Positions 16,178-24,160 of a stretch of 64,000 nt of DNA are shown piece by piece. The stretch is taken from positions 1 through 64,000 of the forward strand of contig NZ_JAFCJZ010000010.1 of NCBI RefSeq assembly GCF_018130765.1, written 5' to 3'. The number at the start of each line of letters is the position of its first letter. The stretch's first letter is position 1. Both the position numbers and the translations under genes were made by a program. Origin of the DNA: Bradyrhizobium iriomotense (GTDB lineage: Bacteria > Pseudomonadota > Alphaproteobacteria > Rhizobiales > Xanthobacteraceae). A model generated the notes under the pieces. That model was given only the letters and a program-made list of their open reading frames with translations. It ran no database searches and was not told the origin of the DNA.

Positions 16178-17179
16178 TTAAACCGTCAGCCCGCGCTGGC
16201 CGGCGAGTTCCTTCAGCGACACCAGCGGACGCGCACCGATGTGCTGGATCACTTCGGCGGCCGCGAGCGCGCCGAGCTCGCCGCACTGCTTGTACGCAAG
16301 ATTGCGCGCGAGGCCGTAGAGGAAGCCGGCGGCGAACAGGTCGCCGGCGCCGGTGGTGTCGACGACCTTGTCGACCGGGAAGGCCGGCGCTGCGACGGCG
16401 TCTTCCGACGACACCACCATGCAGCCCTTCTCGCTGCGGGTGACGACGCCGAGATTGACGTCGTTGCGCAGCTGCTTCAGCGCGGTGTCGAAATCCGAGG
16501 TCGTGTAGAGCGAGTGCAGCTCGGACTCGTTGGCGAAGACGATGTCGACGGTGCCGTTACGCATCAACGAGAGAAACTCGTCGCGATAGCGATCGACGCA
16601 GAAGGAATCCGACAGCGTCAGCGCCACCTTGCGCTTGGCGTCATGCGCGATCTTGGCCGCCTTGACGAAGGCATCCTTGGCGTTCTTGGGGTCCCAGAGA
16701 TAGCCTTCGAGATAGACGATGCCGGCGGACGCGATCTCGGCCGGGTCGATATCGGCGGGCGACAGGTCCTGCGCCGCGCCGAGATAAGTGTTCATGGTGC
16801 GCTCGCCGTCATCGGTGACGAGGATGTAGGAGCAGCCGGTGGCGGGGCCGTCCTTGGCGGCGGGCGTGTTGAAGGCAACGCCGGCGGCGCGGATGTCGTG
16901 GACGTAGAGCTTGCCGATCTGGTCGTCCTTGACCTTGCCGACATAGGCGGCGCGCGCTCCCAGGCTGCCGATGCCGACGATGGTGTTGGCGGCAGATCCC
17001 CCCGAGACTTCGGTCGCCGGGCCCATGTCGCTGTAAATGGCGGCGGCGCGCGCCTCGTCGATCAGGGACATGCTGCCCTTGGTCATGCCGTGCTTGGCCA
17101 AAAAGGCTTCGTCGGTCCTGACCAGCACGTCGAACAGCGCGTTGCCGATCCCGAGAACGTCATATTTCACGTCAGCCAT
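16178..17179 (-). CDS. PfkB-family carbohydrate kinase, probable adenosine kinase
   Basis: A 333-residue PfkB/ribokinase-family protein from ATG 17179. The N-terminal substrate region NALFDVLVRTDEAFL and EVSGGSAANTIVGIGSLGA are typical of the bacterial adenosine kinase-like branch, and VDTTGAGDLFAAGFLYGL holds the anion hole and catalytic Asp. The probable reaction is ATP plus adenosine to AMP plus ADP (purine salvage); other PfkB sugar substrates cannot be excluded from sequence. It is divergent from murJ, with a gap of 186 bases between the starts, and no partner gene. Confidence 0.85.
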   Translation of the reverse strand: MADVKYDVLGIGNALFDVLVRTDEAFLAKHGMTKGSMSLIDEARAAAIYSDMGPATEVSGGSAANTIVGIGSLGARAAYVGKVKDDQIGKLYVHDIRAAGVAFNTPAAKDGPATGCSYILVTDDGERTMNTYLGAAQDLSPADIDPAEIASAGIVYLEGYLWDPKNAKDAFVKAAKIAHDAKRKVALTLSDSFCVDRYRDEFLSLMRNGTVDIVFANESELHSLYTTSDFDTALKQLRNDVNLGVVTRSEKGCMVVSSEDAVAAPAFPVDKVVDTTGAGDLFAAGFLYGLARNLAYKQCGELGALAAAEVIQHIGARPLVSLKELAGQRGLTV

Positions 17180-17365
17180 TCACCTTGATCCTGTTTGGCG
17201 GATTGCGATCCCTGCGGAAATCCGCTTCCTGTCGGTCTGAAATCTGGCTCGCGGCCTATCACGACCGGCCCTGCCCGGGCAAGCAACGAGCGTTGTCTTC
17301 TGACGCGTTTTCTTTACGCGAACCGGGGACCACTTCGCTCGAAAACGCTATGGTATGTCGACCCG

Positions 17366-18898
17366 ATGATCCGCTCCTTCCTGACAGTCTCGACGGGAAC
17401 ACTGGCCTCGCGCCTCCTCGGCTTTGCGCGCGATTCCATGATTGCCGCTCTGTTGGGCACCGGCGCGGTGGCGGATGCGTTTCTGGCGGCGTTCCAGCTC
17501 GTCAACGTGGTTCGGCGGCTGCTCAGCGAAGGGGCACTCAATGCGGCGCTGATCCCGGCCTGGCTGCGCGTCCGTGACCGCGACGGCGAAGCGGCTGCTT
17601 CCGCCTTCGCGGGACGCGTGCTCGGCACGGTCAGTGCGGCCCTGATCGCGATCTCGGCCGTCATTGCGCTCGTGATGCCACTGATCATCACGATCATCGC
17701 GCCGGGCTTTCTCGGCAGCGCAACGCTCGATCTTGCCGTCGCAAACGCGCGGCTGATGCTGCCCTATCTCGCCTTTGCCGGCCCGGTCACCGTGCTGATG
17801 GGACTGCTCAACGCGCAGGGACGCTTTGCACTCACGGCATTCTCGCCGCTGCTGTTCAATATCGCGCTGATCGCCGCGATCGCCGCGCTGCTCGTCGGGC
17901 ATGCCGACGCGACCTTCGCGGCATGGATGCTGGCGGCAACCGTCGGCATCGCCGGCCTGCTGCAACTGCTGATGCTGCTGTCACAGCGGAGTGCGAATCT
18001 TGCGACACCGCTCCGCGTCAGCTTCGACAAGGAGATGCGCGGCTTCTTCGCCAAGGCCGTTCCCGGCATGATCGCAAGCTCGGGGCCGCAATGGCTGATG
18101 GTCGCGGGCGCGATCATCGCGTCCGCCACGCCGTCCGCGGTGTCATGGCTCTATTTCGCCAACCGCCTGATCGAGCTGCCGCTCGGCATCGTCGGCGTCG
18201 CCATGGGCACGGTGCTGGTGCCGGAGCTGACGCGGGCCGTCACCAGCGGCGACCGCGAGGCGGTGGCGCATGCGGAATCGCGCGCGCTGGAGCTTGCGAC
18301 CGGGCTGGCGCTGCCGGCGACGCTCGGCCTGATCGTGCTGGCCGAGCCGATCGTGCGGCTGCTGTTCGAGCACGGCGCCTTCGGCGCGGACGACAGCACG
18401 GCAACCGCGCATGCATTGATGTGGTTGGCGCTGGGCCTGCCGGCCCATGTGCTGATCAAGGCGCTATCACCGGCGTTCTATGCCCGCAGCGACACGATGA
18501 CGCCGCTCATGGCCACCGCCAAAGGTCTTGTGGTTGCGGTCGCGCTCGCCGTGCTTCTTGGTCATTTCTTCGGCGCCAGCGGGATCGCGGCCAGCATCGC
18601 GGCCGGCGCCTGGAGCAGCGCGATCTCGCTGCTCCGGAAGGGCACGAGCGAGTTCGGCTTCTCGGTCGACGCCGCCGCGCGAAAACGGCTGCCGCGGATC
18701 GTGCTCGCCGCGATTGCCATGGGCGCCCTGCTCTGGCTGTCCGCGGATCTAATGCCGGCCGAGGCGCATGGCCTAATCCGCTTCATCGTGCTGGGCGTGC
18801 AGATCGCGGCCGGGATCGCCGTGTATGGCCTGTTGCTGCAAACCCTCGGCGCCGCCTCCCTGCGCGAGGCGGTTAACGCCTTGAGACGGCCCGCCTAG
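17366..18898 (+). CDS. murJ: Lipid II flippase MurJ (MviN)
   Basis: A 510-residue polytopic inner-membrane protein with about 14 hydrophobic segments. It moves lipid II across the membrane for peptidoglycan synthesis. ATG 17366 (MIRSFLTVSTGTLASRLLGF) fits the family N-terminus exactly; the longer frame upstream is non-conserved. Visible motifs: SRLLGFARDSMIAALLGTG, DAFLAAFQLVNVVRRLLSEG (the conserved RRLFAEGA-like block), and TLGLIVLAEPIVRLLFEHGA. It lies 92 bases before trpS on the same strand, a common pairing in rhizobia. Confidence is high. Confidence 0.95.
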   Translation: MIRSFLTVSTGTLASRLLGFARDSMIAALLGTGAVADAFLAAFQLVNVVRRLLSEGALNAALIPAWLRVRDRDGEAAASAFAGRVLGTVSAALIAISAVIALVMPLIITIIAPGFLGSATLDLAVANARLMLPYLAFAGPVTVLMGLLNAQGRFALTAFSPLLFNIALIAAIAALLVGHADATFAAWMLAATVGIAGLLQLLMLLSQRSANLATPLRVSFDKEMRGFFAKAVPGMIASSGPQWLMVAGAIIASATPSAVSWLYFANRLIELPLGIVGVAMGTVLVPELTRAVTSGDREAVAHAESRALELATGLALPATLGLIVLAEPIVRLLFEHGAFGADDSTATAHALMWLALGLPAHVLIKALSPAFYARSDTMTPLMATAKGLVVAVALAVLLGHFFGASGIAASIAAGAWSSAISLLRKGTSEFGFSVDAAARKRLPRIVLAAIAMGALLWLSADLMPAEAHGLIRFIVLGVQIAAGIAVYGLLLQTLGAASLREAVNALRRPA

Positions 18899-18990
18899 CC
18901 TGTCCCGGGCCCGCGACGCCATCGAATTACCCTTGACGGAGCAGCGCCGCTGTTGGAAACGACGGCCAAATACCTTTGGGAAGGCTGACC

Positions 18991-20043
18991 ATGCCATTCG
19001 TTGAACGGGTCTTTTCGGGCGTCCAGCCGACGGGCAATCTGCACCTCGGCAATTATCTCGGCGCGATCGTCAACTTCGTGAAGATGCAGGAAACCCACAA
19101 CTGCATCTATTGCGTCGTCGACATGCACGCGATCACGCAGGGCGTCGACGTCTGGGGCGGACCGGTCGAGCTCGCGCGCAACACCCGCGAGGTGACGGCG
19201 GCGTTCATCGCGGCCGGCATCGATCCGAAGAAGCACATCGTGTTCAACCAGAGCCAGGTCTCGGGCCATGCCGAGCTCGCCTGGATCTTCAACTGCGTCG
19301 CGCGCATGGGCTGGCTCGGCCGCATGACCCAGTTCAAGGAGAAGGCCGGCAAGGACCGCGAGAACGCGTCGGTGGGCCTGTTCGACTATCCCGTGCTGAT
19401 GGCGGCCGACATCCTGCTCTATCGCGCCACCCATGTTCCGGTCGGCGAGGACCAGAAGCAGCATCTCGAGCTGTCGCGCGACATCGCGCAGAAGTTCAAC
19501 AACGATTTTGGCGACTCGATCCGCGCGCAAGGCACTAATGACGGCCTGTTCTTCCCGCTGCCGGAACCGTTGATCACGGGTCCGGCGACGCGCGTGATGA
19601 GCCTGCGCGACGGCACCAAGAAGATGTCGAAGTCGGATGCGTCAGACAATTCGCGCATCAACCTGACCGACGACGCCGACACCATCGCGCAGAAGATCCG
19701 CAAGGCGAAGACCGATCCGGAGCCGCTGCCGACCGAGGAGAAGGGCCTGGAAGCCCGTCCCGAGGCCGACAATCTCGTCGGCATCTTCGCCGCACTCTCC
19801 GGCCGCCCCAAGGCCGATGTGCTGCGCGATTTCGGCGGCGGCCAGTTCTCCAGCTTCAAGAATGCGCTGGCGGAGCTGTGCGTGACAAAACTCGCGCCGA
19901 TCGCCGGCGAGATGAAGCGCCTCGTCGCCGACCCCGGCCATATCGACACCATCCTGAACGACGGTTCCGACCGGGCCCGCGCCATCGCCGACGAGACCAT
20001 GAAGCTCTCGAAGGACATCGTCGGCTTCATCCGCCGGCGCTAA
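18991..20043 (+). CDS. trpS: Tryptophanyl-tRNA synthetase
   Basis: A 350-residue class I aminoacyl-tRNA synthetase charging tRNA-Trp. ATG 18991 (MPFVERVFSGVQPTGNLHLG) follows GGGAAGG; an in-frame ATG at 18976 overlaps that site. The HIGH-like motif is TGNLHLGNYLGA and the KMSKS loop reads KKMSKSDASD. The conserved DMHAIT segment and PVGEDQKQHLELSRDIA (tryptophan and tRNA site) are intact. Length is as expected for bacterial TrpRS. It is downstream of murJ and upstream of a universal stress protein. Confidence 0.97.
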   Translation: MPFVERVFSGVQPTGNLHLGNYLGAIVNFVKMQETHNCIYCVVDMHAITQGVDVWGGPVELARNTREVTAAFIAAGIDPKKHIVFNQSQVSGHAELAWIFNCVARMGWLGRMTQFKEKAGKDRENASVGLFDYPVLMAADILLYRATHVPVGEDQKQHLELSRDIAQKFNNDFGDSIRAQGTNDGLFFPLPEPLITGPATRVMSLRDGTKKMSKSDASDNSRINLTDDADTIAQKIRKAKTDPEPLPTEEKGLEARPEADNLVGIFAALSGRPKADVLRDFGGGQFSSFKNALAELCVTKLAPIAGEMKRLVADPGHIDTILNDGSDRARAIADETMKLSKDIVGFIRRR

Positions 20044-20148
20044 GGCGCGACTGCGAGACCGGCTGGCGCCACGGCGCCGGCCGCTTCGCCTCTCCCAAAC
20101 ATTGCGGGAGTGTGGCAGCATGCCACCCGTGCACACGCCGGGACATGC

Positions 20149-20643
20149 ATGACCAGCAAGCGACTTTGCTTCGAGCCGGGTCACAAGCCCAAATGCCTCG
20201 TCGTCGTCGACGAGAGCGCCGAATGGGATCGCGCGGTCTATTACGCCAGCCGCTGGGCGATCCGTGCCGGCGGCGGCGTCGTGATGCTGCGCATCATCGA
20301 GCCCGAGGAGCAGACGCAGGAATGGCTGGGCGTCGCGGACATCATGCGCGCCGAGGCGCAGGAGGCGGCGGAGGCCGCGCTCGACCGCGCCGCCGGGAGA
20401 GCCAACGGCATCGCCGCGATCACGCCGGAACGGGTGATCCGCGAAGGCGCCGCGATGGAACAGCTGCTCGCTGTTATCGACGAGGACCCTGACATCGCCA
20501 TGCTGGTGCTCGCCGCCAGTCCCGGCGCGGAGGGTCCGGGACCGCTGGTCTCGCTGCTCGCGCATGCGCTGGGCACGTTCCCGGTGCCGGTGACGATCAT
20601 CTCGGGCGCCCTGAGCGACCAAAGCGTGGATTCGCTGTCGTAG
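20149..20643 (+). CDS. Universal stress protein (UspA family)
   Basis: A 164-residue single-domain Usp protein; ATG 20149 (MTSKRLCFEPGHKPKCLVVV) is preferred over an upstream in-frame ATG at 20110. The pattern KCLVVVDESAEWDRAVYYAS starts the Usp alpha/beta fold, and MLVLAASPGAEGPGPLVSLL is the position of the G-2x-G-9x-G(S/T) nucleotide loop, here degenerate, so ATP binding is uncertain. Usp proteins aid survival under starvation and other stresses. It sits between trpS and the Nfu gene on the same strand. Confidence 0.8.
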   Translation: MTSKRLCFEPGHKPKCLVVVDESAEWDRAVYYASRWAIRAGGGVVMLRIIEPEEQTQEWLGVADIMRAEAQEAAEAALDRAAGRANGIAAITPERVIREGAAMEQLLAVIDEDPDIAMLVLAASPGAEGPGPLVSLLAHALGTFPVPVTIISGALSDQSVDSLS

Positions 20644-20808
20644 CGCCGATGCCTCTTACCCTCCCCTGGAGGGGGAAGGTGAGCCGAGCCCAACCCTCTG
20701 ATTTTTATGGACTAATATCCCGCCCCCCTTGATCGTGCGTTCCCCGTCGCCATCTGCTAGGGGATAGAGCACGCGCCGGCCTTGAACCGGCGACGTCTGG
20801 AGAAAACC

Positions 20809-21378
20809 ATGTTCATTCAAACCGAAGCCACCCCCAATCCCGCCACGCTGAAATTCATTCCCGGCCGCGTCGTGGTCGACGGCAGCCCGATGGAATTCTC
20901 GAGCCGCGAATCGGCCGCGCGGTCGCCGCTGGCCGAAAAGCTGTTCGACGTGCCCGGCATCACCGGTGTGTTCTACGGATCGGACTTCATCACCGTGACC
21001 AAGGCGAGCGGTGAATGGCAGCAGCTCAAGCCCGCGATTCTCGGCGCCATCATGGAGCACTACATGTCCGGCGCGCCGCTGCTCGCCGGCGGCGAAGCGC
21101 AGGGCGATGTCGATCTCGACGATGAGGACGAGTTCTTCGACGAGGCCGATGCCGAGACGGTCGACATGATCAAGGACCTGATCGAGACCCGCGTGCGGCC
21201 GGCCGTCGCCAATGACGGCGGCGACATCACCTTCCGCGGCTTCAAGGACGGCATCGTCTATCTCAACATGAAGGGCGCCTGCTCCGGCTGCCCGTCATCG
21301 ACCGCAACGCTCCAGCACGGTATCCAGAACCTGCTCAAGCATTTCGTGCCCGACGTGGTCGAAGTCCGGCCGATGTGA
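20809..21378 (+). CDS. NifU-like Fe-S cluster scaffold/carrier (Nfu type)
   Basis: A 189-residue protein from ATG 20809 (MFIQTEATPNPATLKFIPGR), with GGAGA just upstream. Residues 1-88 are the Nfu N-terminal domain found in mitochondrial NFU1 and alphaproteobacterial homologues. An acidic linker (DLDDEDEFFDEADAE) follows, then the NifU C-terminal domain with the cluster-binding C-x2-C in MKGACSGCPSSTATLQHGI. It carries [4Fe-4S] clusters to apo-enzymes in the cytosol; MiaB, encoded 3 kb away, is a possible client. A family A repeat follows. Confidence 0.93.
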   Translation: MFIQTEATPNPATLKFIPGRVVVDGSPMEFSSRESAARSPLAEKLFDVPGITGVFYGSDFITVTKASGEWQQLKPAILGAIMEHYMSGAPLLAGGEAQGDVDLDDEDEFFDEADAETVDMIKDLIETRVRPAVANDGGDITFRGFKDGIVYLNMKGACSGCPSSTATLQHGIQNLLKHFVPDVVEVRPM

Positions 21379-21387
21379 GCGAGCTGT

Positions 21388-21466
21388 CGTAGGGTGGGCA
21401 AAGGCGCGCTTGCGCCGTGCCCACGAAACGGTTGTGGTGGGCACGCTTCGCTTTGCCCACCCTACG
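21388..21466. repeat. Family A palindromic repeat, copy 2
   Basis: CGTAGGGTGGGCAAAG (21388 onward) pairs with CTTTGCCCACCCTACG ending at 21466, with inner GTGCCCAC/GTGGGCAC arms. The same design occurs at 3175-3270 and 52150-52240. It lies 9 bases after the Nfu stop. A second imperfect palindrome built from GAATGGCGGATAG-like units follows at about 21500-21568, immediately before tsaB. Confidence 0.7.
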
Positions 21467-21568
21467 AAGTAAGGCATTTGGGGGCCTGCAAATCGTGCGT
21501 GATGAATGGCGGATAGGCGCTCGGTTCGCTAGACTGCTCTCCATTCGCCACTCGCCATCCGCTATTCC

Positions 21569-22261
21569 ATGCTGATCCTTGCCATCGATACTGCGCTTGA
21601 GGCGTGCGCGGCGGCCGTGCTCGACACCGACGCCGGCGAGCTCCTTGCGCAGGAGCAGCTTCTCATGAAGCGCGGTCACGCCGAGGCGCTGATGCCGATG
21701 ATCGCGCGCGTGATGCAATCGGCCAATCTCGCCTTCACCTCGCTCGACCGCATCGCCGTCACCGTCGGCCCAGGCAGCTTCACCGGCCTTCGCGTCGGCA
21801 TCTCGGCGGCGCGCGGCCTTGCGCTTGCGGCGAAACGGCCGGCGGTCGGGCTGACGACGCTATCGGCTTATGCTGCCACAATCGTCGGCCAGAGCAAATC
21901 GGCGCCCGTGATCTCTGCAATCGATGCGCGGCACGATCACGTCTATTTCCAGATCGTCGCAGGCGATGGCAGCCAATTGGTGCGGCCGGGCATCGCGCCC
22001 ATCGACGAGGCGATCGCAGCCTCGCAATTCGGCGCGCCGCATCTGGTCGGCAATGCCGCGAACATCCTCGCCGATCGCTGGCCGAAGGACGCGCCGCAGC
22101 CTGTCGCGGTCGACGCGCAGCCCGCGCCCGACATCGGTTGGGTCGCGTGGCTTGGGGCTGCGGCCGATCCCGAGACGAATCCGGCGCGGCCGTTCTATCT
22201 GAAGGCACCCGACGCAAAGCCGGCCGCAACTCCGCCGCTCGCACAAGCCGCAAGCTCATGA
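21569..22261 (+). CDS. tsaB: tRNA threonylcarbamoyladenosine biosynthesis protein TsaB
   Basis: A 230-residue ASKHA-fold protein, partner of TsaD in making t6A37 of ANN-decoding tRNAs. The N-terminus MLILAIDTALEACAAAVLD, the KRGHAEALMPMIARVM block and TVGPGSFTGLRVGISAARGL are diagnostic. ATG 21569 has no evident ribosome-binding site because a palindromic repeat abuts it. The stop TGA overlaps the rimI ATG (ATGA), so the two are translationally coupled. Order tsaB-rimI-fur on one strand. Confidence 0.94.
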   Translation: MLILAIDTALEACAAAVLDTDAGELLAQEQLLMKRGHAEALMPMIARVMQSANLAFTSLDRIAVTVGPGSFTGLRVGISAARGLALAAKRPAVGLTTLSAYAATIVGQSKSAPVISAIDARHDHVYFQIVAGDGSQLVRPGIAPIDEAIAASQFGAPHLVGNAANILADRWPKDAPQPVAVDAQPAPDIGWVAWLGAAADPETNPARPFYLKAPDAKPAATPPLAQAASS

Positions 22262-22743
22262 TGAAATGGCTGTCGGAATGGTGGCGCGGCGGCACGGCCG
22301 CCGTCGAGCCGGTTTCCTTGCGCGACGCCGCACGGCTGGCGCAGCTTCACGGCGCTTCCTTCGCGCATGGCTGGGGCGAAAGCGAGTTCGAGAGCATGAT
22401 CAGCGAGCGCAACACGCTCGTGCATCGGCTGCGCCTCGGCCGCAAGATCATCGGCTTTGCCGTCTCGCGGATCGGCGCGGACGAGGCGGAGATCCTCTCG
22501 GTCGCGGTCGACCAGGCCCATCGCGGCCGCGGCCTGTCCCGCACGCTGCTGATGACCCATCTCGGCCATCTCGCGGGGCGCGGCGTACGCACGATATTTC
22601 TCGAAGTTGAGGAAAATAACCAGCCGGCGCGGCGACTGTACGACCGGGCCGGATTCATGGTGGTCGGACGCCGCGAACGCTACTATAAGCAGCCGAATGG
22701 GGAACAATTGAACGCCCTTCTGATGCGACGTGACTTGTCGTAA
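22258..22743 (+). CDS. rimI: Ribosomal protein S18 alanine N-acetyltransferase-like GNAT protein
   Basis: A 161-residue GNAT acetyltransferase. ATG 22258 overlaps the tsaB stop; a second ATG follows at 22261. The acetyl-CoA loop is VAVDQAHRGRGLSRTLLMTH (Q/R-x-x-G-x-G/A) and FLEVEENNQPARRLYDRAGF is the RimI-type C-terminal motif with the Glu and Asn that place the acceptor peptide. Assignment to RimI (acetylation of the S18 N-terminus) rests on this motif and on coupling with tsaB, a conserved pairing. Cytosolic. Confidence 0.9.
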   Translation: MMKWLSEWWRGGTAAVEPVSLRDAARLAQLHGASFAHGWGESEFESMISERNTLVHRLRLGRKIIGFAVSRIGADEAEILSVAVDQAHRGRGLSRTLLMTHLGHLAGRGVRTIFLEVEENNQPARRLYDRAGFMVVGRRERYYKQPNGEQLNALLMRRDLS

Positions 22744-22781
22744 CATCGATGGCAGAAAGCGCCCCGTCAGGCAGACAAATC

Positions 22782-23237
22782 ATGACCGCACTGAAACCCT
22801 CTTCCGCATCCAAGGCGTCCGGCATCGAGGCGCGCTGTGCCGCCACCGGCATGCGCATGACCGAGCAGCGCCGCGTCATCGCCCGCGTGCTGGCGGAGGC
22901 GGTCGATCATCCCGATGTCGAGGAATTGTACCGGCGCTGCGTCGCCGTCGACGACAAGATCTCGATCTCGACCGTGTATCGCACCGTCAAGCTGTTCGAG
23001 GATGCCGGTATCATCGAACGCCATGATTTTCGCGAGGGCCGCGCGCGCTATGAGACGATGCGCGACAGCCATCACGACCACCTCATCAATCTGCGCGACG
23101 GCAAGGTGATCGAATTCACCTCCGAAGAGATCGAGAAGCTGCAGGCGGAGATCGCCCGCAAGCTCGGCTACAAGCTGGTCGACCATCGGCTCGAGCTCTA
23201 TTGCGTCCCGCTCGACGACGACAAGCCGACTTCTTAA
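22782..23237 (+). CDS. fur: Fur-family metalloregulator (Fur/Mur type)
   Basis: A 151-residue Fur-family repressor (start MTALKPSSASK; an alternative in-frame ATG is at 22749). The winged HTH spans residues 20-80 (GMRMTEQRRVIARVLAEA ... ISISTVYRTVKLFEDAGIIE), and DSHHDHLINLRDGKVIEF plus DHRLELYC form the metal sites. The CxxC pair of many Fur proteins is absent (RDGK at that place), as in the Mn-responsive Mur branch of rhizobia. In Bradyrhizobium this protein represses irr; irr lies in this window at 55292. It follows rimI by 38 bases. Confidence 0.9.
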   Translation: MTALKPSSASKASGIEARCAATGMRMTEQRRVIARVLAEAVDHPDVEELYRRCVAVDDKISISTVYRTVKLFEDAGIIERHDFREGRARYETMRDSHHDHLINLRDGKVIEFTSEEIEKLQAEIARKLGYKLVDHRLELYCVPLDDDKPTS

Positions 23238-23239
23238 GT

Positions 23240-23286
23240 GGCATGATCTTGTCGGAAAACCGCTCCACACTTTTCCGGATCATGCC
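23240..23286. repeat. GGCATGATC...GATCATGCC palindromic repeat
   Basis: The arms GGCATGATC (23240-23248) and GATCATGCC (23278-23286), with inner CGGAAAA/TTTTCCG, make a hairpin filling the whole 52-base gap between fur and the HAD gene. The sequence type (CGGAAAACCG...CACTTTTCCGGATCATGCC) is a common dispersed repeat in Rhizobiales. It may shape fur mRNA 3' ends. Confidence 0.75.
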
Positions 23287-23289
23287 TTA

Positions 23290-23970
23290 GTGCCCATCGA
23301 TCTCATCATCTTCGATTGCGACGGCGTGCTCGTGGACAGCGAGGTGATCTCCTGTCGCGCACATGCGGATGTGCTGACGCGGCACGGCTATCCGATCACG
23401 TCGGAGCAGGTGTCCGAGCGCTTCCTTGGCCGCTCGACAAAACAGGCCAACCTCGAGATCGAAACCGAACTCGGCCGCAAGCTGCCCGAGGCCTATCACG
23501 GCGAGCTGCAGGACGAGCTGTTTCGCGCCTTCGAAGCCGACCTCGAAGCGATCCGCGGCATCCACGACGTGCTCGACGTCGTGACGCAACGCGTCTGCGT
23601 TGCTTCGAGCGGTTCGCATCCGCGTATGCGGGTGAGTCTCGGAAGCACGGGGCTCTATGAACGCCTCGCGCCGAACATCTTCTCGTCCTCGCAGGTGAAG
23701 AATGGCAAGCCGGCGCCGGACTTGTTCCTGTTCGCTGCGAGCGAAATGGGCGTTCCGCCCGAACGTTGCGTCGTGATCGAGGACAGCCTGGCCGGCATCG
23801 CCGGCGCCCGGGCGGCCGGCATGACCGTGTTCGGCTTCTGCGGCGGCAGCCATTGCGGGGCCGGCCATGCCGAGACCCTGCGGCAGGCCGGCGCCAATCT
23901 GACTTTTGCCGACATGCATCAGCTCCCGGAGCTAATCCGGCGGGTAGGGGCGGACGCGCTGGCGGGCTGA
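23290..23970 (+). CDS. HAD-superfamily hydrolase (phosphatase/phosphatase-like)
   Basis: A 226-residue HAD subfamily IA protein starting at GTG 23290. The nucleophile motif is D9-C-D11-G-V-L-V-D-S, motif II SSGSHP is near residue 108, the motif III Lys is in VKNGKPAPDLFLFAASEMG, and the metal Asp is in CVVIEDSLAGIAGARAAGM. This layout matches phosphoglycolate phosphatase or beta-phosphoglucomutase-like enzymes; the cap domain (residues 15-85) does not settle the substrate. It is downstream of fur, separated only by the palindromic repeat, so it may be co-transcribed. Confidence 0.87.
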   Translation: MPIDLIIFDCDGVLVDSEVISCRAHADVLTRHGYPITSEQVSERFLGRSTKQANLEIETELGRKLPEAYHGELQDELFRAFEADLEAIRGIHDVLDVVTQRVCVASSGSHPRMRVSLGSTGLYERLAPNIFSSSQVKNGKPAPDLFLFAASEMGVPPERCVVIEDSLAGIAGARAAGMTVFGFCGGSHCGAGHAETLRQAGANLTFADMHQLPELIRRVGADALAG

Positions 23971-23985
23971 TTCCATCCCCTCGCA

Positions 23986-24078
23986 GTCATTCCGGGGCAC
24001 GCGCAGCGCGCGTGAACCCGGAATCCCGTCCAAAACCTCTGGATTCCGGGTTCGCGCTGGCGCGCGCCCCGTAATGAC
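23986..24078. repeat. Family C palindromic repeat, copy 1
   Basis: GTCATTCCGGGGC...GCCCCGTAATGAC forms the outer arms, with inner GAACCCGGAATCC and GGATTCCGGGTTC arms. Related copies are at 32500-32600 and 55850-55951. It sits between the HAD gene and miaB on one strand, so it may separate their transcripts. Confidence 0.7.
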
Positions 24079-24160
24079 GGCCGAAAATGCCCCCATTCGC
24101 TGGATTTTCGCCCCTCCAGCCTATATCTGAGGGCCGTCCTCCACCTCAATTCCGGGTTCC

